Notes under the pieces: model-generated
Databases searched by the model: none
The model's input: only the letters and a program-made list of their open reading frames with translations
Told to the model about the DNA's origin: nothing
Position numbers and translations under genes: made by a program
Shown here: positions 61,113 to 64,000 of the stretch, piece by piece
Position numbering within the stretch: the stretch's first letter is position 1
Layout: each line of letters starts with the position of its first letter
Assembly (NCBI RefSeq): GCF_900177425.1
Contig: NZ_LT840184.1
Coordinates: 636,837-700,836 of the forward strand
Direction of reading: 5' to 3'
DNA length: 64,000 nt
From: Paenibacillus uliginis N3/975
GTDB lineage: Bacteria > Bacillota > Bacilli > Paenibacillales > Paenibacillaceae

Positions 61113-61134
61113 GAAGCAAAGGGAGGAAATACCT

Positions 61135-62427
61135 ATGTCAGAGGAACGCAAATTTTCTATTGAAACGTTAGCCGTACACGCAGGACAAGAGATCGATCCG
61201 ACAACGATGTCCCGTGCGGTCCCGCTTTATCAGACGACATCCTACGGATTTCGAGATAGTGAGCATGCAGCCAATCTGTTCTCGCTGAAAGAATTCGGCA
61301 ATATCTACACCCGAATTATGAACCCGACAACGGACGTCTTCGAACAGCGTATTGCAGCACTGGAAGGCGGAGCGGGCGCGTTGGCTACAGCTTCCGGGCA
61401 AGCAGCCATCACGTTCTCGATTCTGAATATTGCGGGCGCAGGCGATGAGATTGTTTCTTCTTCTAGCCTGTACGGTGGTACACATAATCTGTTCTCCAAC
61501 ACACTTGCGAAACTGGGCATTAAAGTTCATTTTGTTGATTCCACAAATCCGGAAAACTTCCGTAAATACATTAACGATAAGACGAAAGCTTTATTTGCCG
61601 AAACGATTGGCAACCCGCAGGGCAACGTGCTGGATGTGGAAGCGGTGGCTGCGATTGCACATGAGAATGGCATCCCGCTCATAGTTGACAACACCTTCCC
61701 AAGCCCGTATCTGCTTCGTCCGATTGAGTATGGTGCTGATATCGTAGTGCATTCCGCTACGAAATTTATCGGCGGTCACGGAACTTCAATTGGCGGTGTC
61801 ATTGTAGATGGCGGTAAATTCGATTGGGCGGCAAGCGGTAAGTTTCCGGGTCTGACTGAGCCAGACCCAAGCTATCATGGTGTGGTGTACACCGAAGCGG
61901 TTGGTCCGATAGCTTATATTATTAAAGCCCGCGTACAGCTACTCCGTGATATTGGAGCTTCCATTTCTCCGTTTAACTCCTGGTTGCTGCTGCAAGGTCT
62001 TGAGACGCTGCATCTGCGCGTGGAACGCCATAGCCAGAATGCGCTTAAGGTGGCGCAATACCTGGAAAACCACGATGCAGTGGAGTGGGTTAGTTATGCT
62101 GGTCTATCAAGCCACTCATCCTATGAGCTGGCACAGAAGTATCTGCCAAAAGGGCAGGGGGCTATTTTGACATTTGGCATTAAAGGCGGAACCGAAGCAG
62201 GACGTAAAGTGATCGAGAGTGTGAAGCTGTTCTCCCATCTCGCCAACGTTGGAGATTCCAAATCACTCATTATTCATCCAGCCAGCACAACACACCAGCA
62301 GCTCACAGAGGAAGAACAGGTTGCTGCAGGTGTAAATCCGGAGCTTCTTCGCATATCCGTCGGAACAGAGTCTATTGACGATATTTTGTATGATCTGGAA
62401 CAGGCTTTGGCTGCAAGCCAGCAGTAG
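61135..62427 (+). CDS. metY: O-acetylhomoserine sulfhydrylase / homocysteine synthase
   Basis: A 430-aa PLP enzyme of the Cys/Met-metabolism family. The cofactor lysine is K210 in 'HSATKFIGGHG', with 'YTRIMNPTTDVFE' and 'ASGQAAITF' as other conserved elements. The longer form with 'GLTEPDPSYHG' separates MetY from cystathionine gamma-synthase. It makes homocysteine from O-acetylhomoserine and sulfide. AGGGAGGAAA precedes ATG 61135. It stands alone, with an inverted repeat in its leader. Confidence 0.92.
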   Translation: MSEERKFSIETLAVHAGQEIDPTTMSRAVPLYQTTSYGFRDSEHAANLFSLKEFGNIYTRIMNPTTDVFEQRIAALEGGAGALATASGQAAITFSILNIAGAGDEIVSSSSLYGGTHNLFSNTLAKLGIKVHFVDSTNPENFRKYINDKTKALFAETIGNPQGNVLDVEAVAAIAHENGIPLIVDNTFPSPYLLRPIEYGADIVVHSATKFIGGHGTSIGGVIVDGGKFDWAASGKFPGLTEPDPSYHGVVYTEAVGPIAYIIKARVQLLRDIGASISPFNSWLLLQGLETLHLRVERHSQNALKVAQYLENHDAVEWVSYAGLSSHSSYELAQKYLPKGQGAILTFGIKGGTEAGRKVIESVKLFSHLANVGDSKSLIIHPASTTHQQLTEEEQVAAGVNPELLRISVGTESIDDILYDLEQALAASQQ

Positions 62428-62463
62428 AAGCACTATACAATAATTTTATACCATCGACATACA

Positions 62464-62506
62464 GAGGCATTTTTCTCAGACTGACTGAGGAAGGTGCCTT
62501 CTTTAT
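62464..62506 (+). terminator. terminator of metY
   Basis: GAGGCATTTTTCTCAG pairs with CTGAGGAAGGTGCCT (imperfect), followed by TCTTTATTT. Confidence 0.75.
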
Positions 62507-62616
62507 TTACAGACCTCAAAACGAAGCACGTTTGTATATTTCCTGATCCTTCATAATAATCTTTAGGGAAGGCGAAAGAACCACCAATTCAAGTGAAAAG
62601 GGGTAGAACGATAATC

Positions 62617-63795
62617 ATGACCGAGGGGAAACGAGGAAATGGCACTGAATTGGGGAAACGCTTTTATGACATGTTCAGCAGAGGTGACCGGGAGCGTCCG
62701 ACTGGAAATATCAACGACGTGGATTTGTTGGGTGATTTGGCGATGACTGGCGGGATTACCCACGAAGAAGCCTTGCTGCTGCTGGCTGCTCCCGAGGACA
62801 TAGAGGAAGCGGTACGAAAAAAGGAAGCCTTCGGCAAAGATCAGTCTTCTCTTCAGCGCCTGCTCGGCTGGAGCGATGACAAGAGGAGGCTGAAAGTACT
62901 GTCCCGTGCGGCTAGCTTGGTGCAGGCTTCTGCTGGCATGGACCGAGGTGCTCAGGGAATCGGCCTTATGAGAGGGGAAGCTGCGCTTCATTCAGGTGGA
63001 CCGTTGAGTGAAGTATACCGTGACTGGATGGAAAGTCGGGGAGAAAGTGAGAAACAGCATTACCGACTCCGTCTGATTTCGTTATGGACGGAGGAATGGG
63101 TCAGTGTTCTCCAAGCAGCCCGCGGCTACACGTGTGCAGTTAGCCTTGCGTGGGATACTGGAGCAGAATGCAGTTCTCAAGAAAGGCTGGAACTTCAGGA
63201 TATCCAGCTGGAATCGGTGTATCGTGCGGTCGTACGTTGTCAGGAAGAGGGACTGGATTGCCAGCTGGAGCTGTTGGCACTTTGGCCGCTGGATTCAGCG
63301 GATTTTACGGAAGCGCTTGATTTCATTGAAGAGGTCGGGAGCCAGACACTGTGCCATCTAAAGCCCTCTGTTGATATAAAGATTGGAGCGCTACTTCATC
63401 CGGATATATCATCATCGGATGCAGCGGACATTGCCCGCTTGGCGGACGTCATCGTTATGGATACAGAAAGTGTCCCGAAACTGCATTTAATGGATGGGAA
63501 GGGTTCTTTAGAAGGAGCTTGGAGAGGAGTCGGGCTGCAGGAGCCAATTACGGACTGGGCCAGTCCAGCCTTGCTGCAAAACAATCTGGAAGAAACGATT
63601 CAGCGTATCCGGCGTGTGAAACCGCATATTGGAATTAGGGCGAGTGGGGAAGTAAACGTATCCGACCTGAGAACGGTATACCGCTTGGGTCTGACAGGGG
63701 TATGCTGTGCACCAACTTCTATGGCAGCTGTTCGTCTTGCGGGCGTTCGATTGGAGTGGATGATGAACCGTTTACCTGCTGCGGAGGAAGCTTGA
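62617..63795 (+). CDS. PEP-utilising-enzyme-like TIM-barrel protein, probably a pseudoenzyme
   Basis: The 392-aa product resembles the C-terminal half of pyruvate phosphate dikinase and related PEP-utilising enzymes: 'GGITHEEALLLLAAPEDIEE' near residue 48, 'RGAQGIGLMRGE' near 110 (usual form GAEGIGLxRTE), and 'GIRASGEVNVSDL' then 'GVCCAPTSMAAVRLA' near the end (usual GICGE then VSPSSIPRVR). The Cys of GxCGE is replaced and there is no swivelling His domain, so PEP chemistry is doubtful. ATG 62617 is 13 bases after AAAGGGG, rather far; GTG 62593 is the alternative. It may be a regulator or have a new activity. Confidence 0.6.
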   Translation: MTEGKRGNGTELGKRFYDMFSRGDRERPTGNINDVDLLGDLAMTGGITHEEALLLLAAPEDIEEAVRKKEAFGKDQSSLQRLLGWSDDKRRLKVLSRAASLVQASAGMDRGAQGIGLMRGEAALHSGGPLSEVYRDWMESRGESEKQHYRLRLISLWTEEWVSVLQAARGYTCAVSLAWDTGAECSSQERLELQDIQLESVYRAVVRCQEEGLDCQLELLALWPLDSADFTEALDFIEEVGSQTLCHLKPSVDIKIGALLHPDISSSDAADIARLADVIVMDTESVPKLHLMDGKGSLEGAWRGVGLQEPITDWASPALLQNNLEETIQRIRRVKPHIGIRASGEVNVSDLRTVYRLGLTGVCCAPTSMAAVRLAGVRLEWMMNRLPAAEEA

Positions 63796-63852
63796 GAAAA
63801 TAAGATTTATATTTCATTAGAAAGTATAAATTCCCATTCATAAAAGAAAGCG

Positions 63853-63888
63853 AGTCCGGGTGTTTCCTGTAGACCCCCGGACTTTTTT
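63853..63888 (+). terminator. terminator after the PEP-utilising-like gene
   Basis: AGTCCGGG pairs with CCCGGACT across the GTGTTTCCTGTAGAC loop, followed by six T. Confidence 0.88.
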
Positions 63889-64000
63889 GATATGGACAGG
63901 TGGGACAAGCCGGTAACGATTAAGCGTCTTGCTTGATAACAACGTGATGCAAAAAAGTAGGCGAAAGTATATTTACAAATAGGCAGGTTATGGGTATGAT

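Noticed and set aside
60884..61134. SAM (S-box) riboswitch or T-box before metY
   Set aside because: I looked for the conserved S-box core and the T-box sequence and found neither; only an inverted repeat is seen.

Overview
The window looks like a chromosomal segment from a spore-forming Gram-positive bacterium, most probably Paenibacillus or a close relative. The reasons are a Spo0M protein, a PAS-type sporulation sensor kinase, two S-layer-homology (SLH) surface proteins, RNase J, a viroplasmin-type RNase H like that of Bacillus halodurans, a deoR-deoC-cdd-nupC-deoB-deoD-pdp cluster, CcpA cre sites and strong AGGAGG ribosome sites. I see no rRNA, tRNA, CRISPR array, insertion sequence or prophage.

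Layout. 1-8.0 kb: the end of an SLH protein, spo0M, an M3 oligopeptidase and a DinB protein, then a visibly AT-richer cassette (Na+/solute symporter diverging from a thiazoline-carboxylate hydrolase and an N-carbamoyl-amino-acid hydrolase) bounded by a 16-bp direct repeat. 8.3-13.5 kb: one 1736-codon SLH surface protein. 13.7-18.2 kb: two TetR-controlled drug-efflux transporters. 18.4-21.1 kb: a flavin reductase, small membrane and hypothetical genes and RNase H. 21.2-21.9 kb: a gene-free stretch densely seeded with DnaA boxes. 22.0-29.0 kb: the complete deoxynucleoside catabolic regulon with a recognisable DeoR operator. 29.2-32.3 kb: a toxin-like 26-aa peptide, a TagO/WecA transferase and a beta-lactamase-fold hydrolase. 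32.4-37.7 kb: amino-sugar kinases (MurK-like and AnmK) with a two-subunit flavin/Fe-S 2-hydroxyacid oxidase. 38-39.3 kb: a GH4 alpha-galactosidase. 39.4-43.6 kb: a Mn riboswitch with TerC, a structured leader before a methionine aminopeptidase, pyridoxine kinase and a VTT membrane protein. 43.7-54.8 kb: a mixed set (permuted NlpC/P60 hydrolase, sensor kinase, NiaP-like transporter, RNase J, YqcI/YcgG protein, chitinase, TauE exporter, aldo-keto reductase). 55.0-60.5 kb: a five-gene operon of two ABC ATPases, a permease fused to a peptidase-like domain without zinc ligands, an ECF sigma factor and its membrane partner. 60.6-64 kb: a small membrane protein, homocysteine synthase and a PEP-utilising-enzyme-like protein that lacks the catalytic cysteine.

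How the genes work together. The deo cluster takes up deoxynucleosides (NupC), splits them (DeoD, Pdp), deaminates cytidine (Cdd) and converts deoxyribose phosphate to glycolytic intermediates (DeoB, DeoC). The anmK locus fits turnover of cell-wall amino sugars. The D-lactate released from MurNAc-6-phosphate by an etherase encoded elsewhere could feed the adjacent GlcD/GlcF pair, but this is inference.

The items that seem least described are the DnaA-box/iteron region, the ECF sigma plus double-ABC plus pseudo-peptidase operon, the repeat-bounded thiazoline cassette, and the three-hairpin leader RNA before map. Several genes shorter than 60 codons were found by eye: a CTG-start membrane protein, a 25-codon leader coupled to the UPF0316 gene, a 26-aa toxin-like peptide and a 59-aa zinc-ribbon protein.
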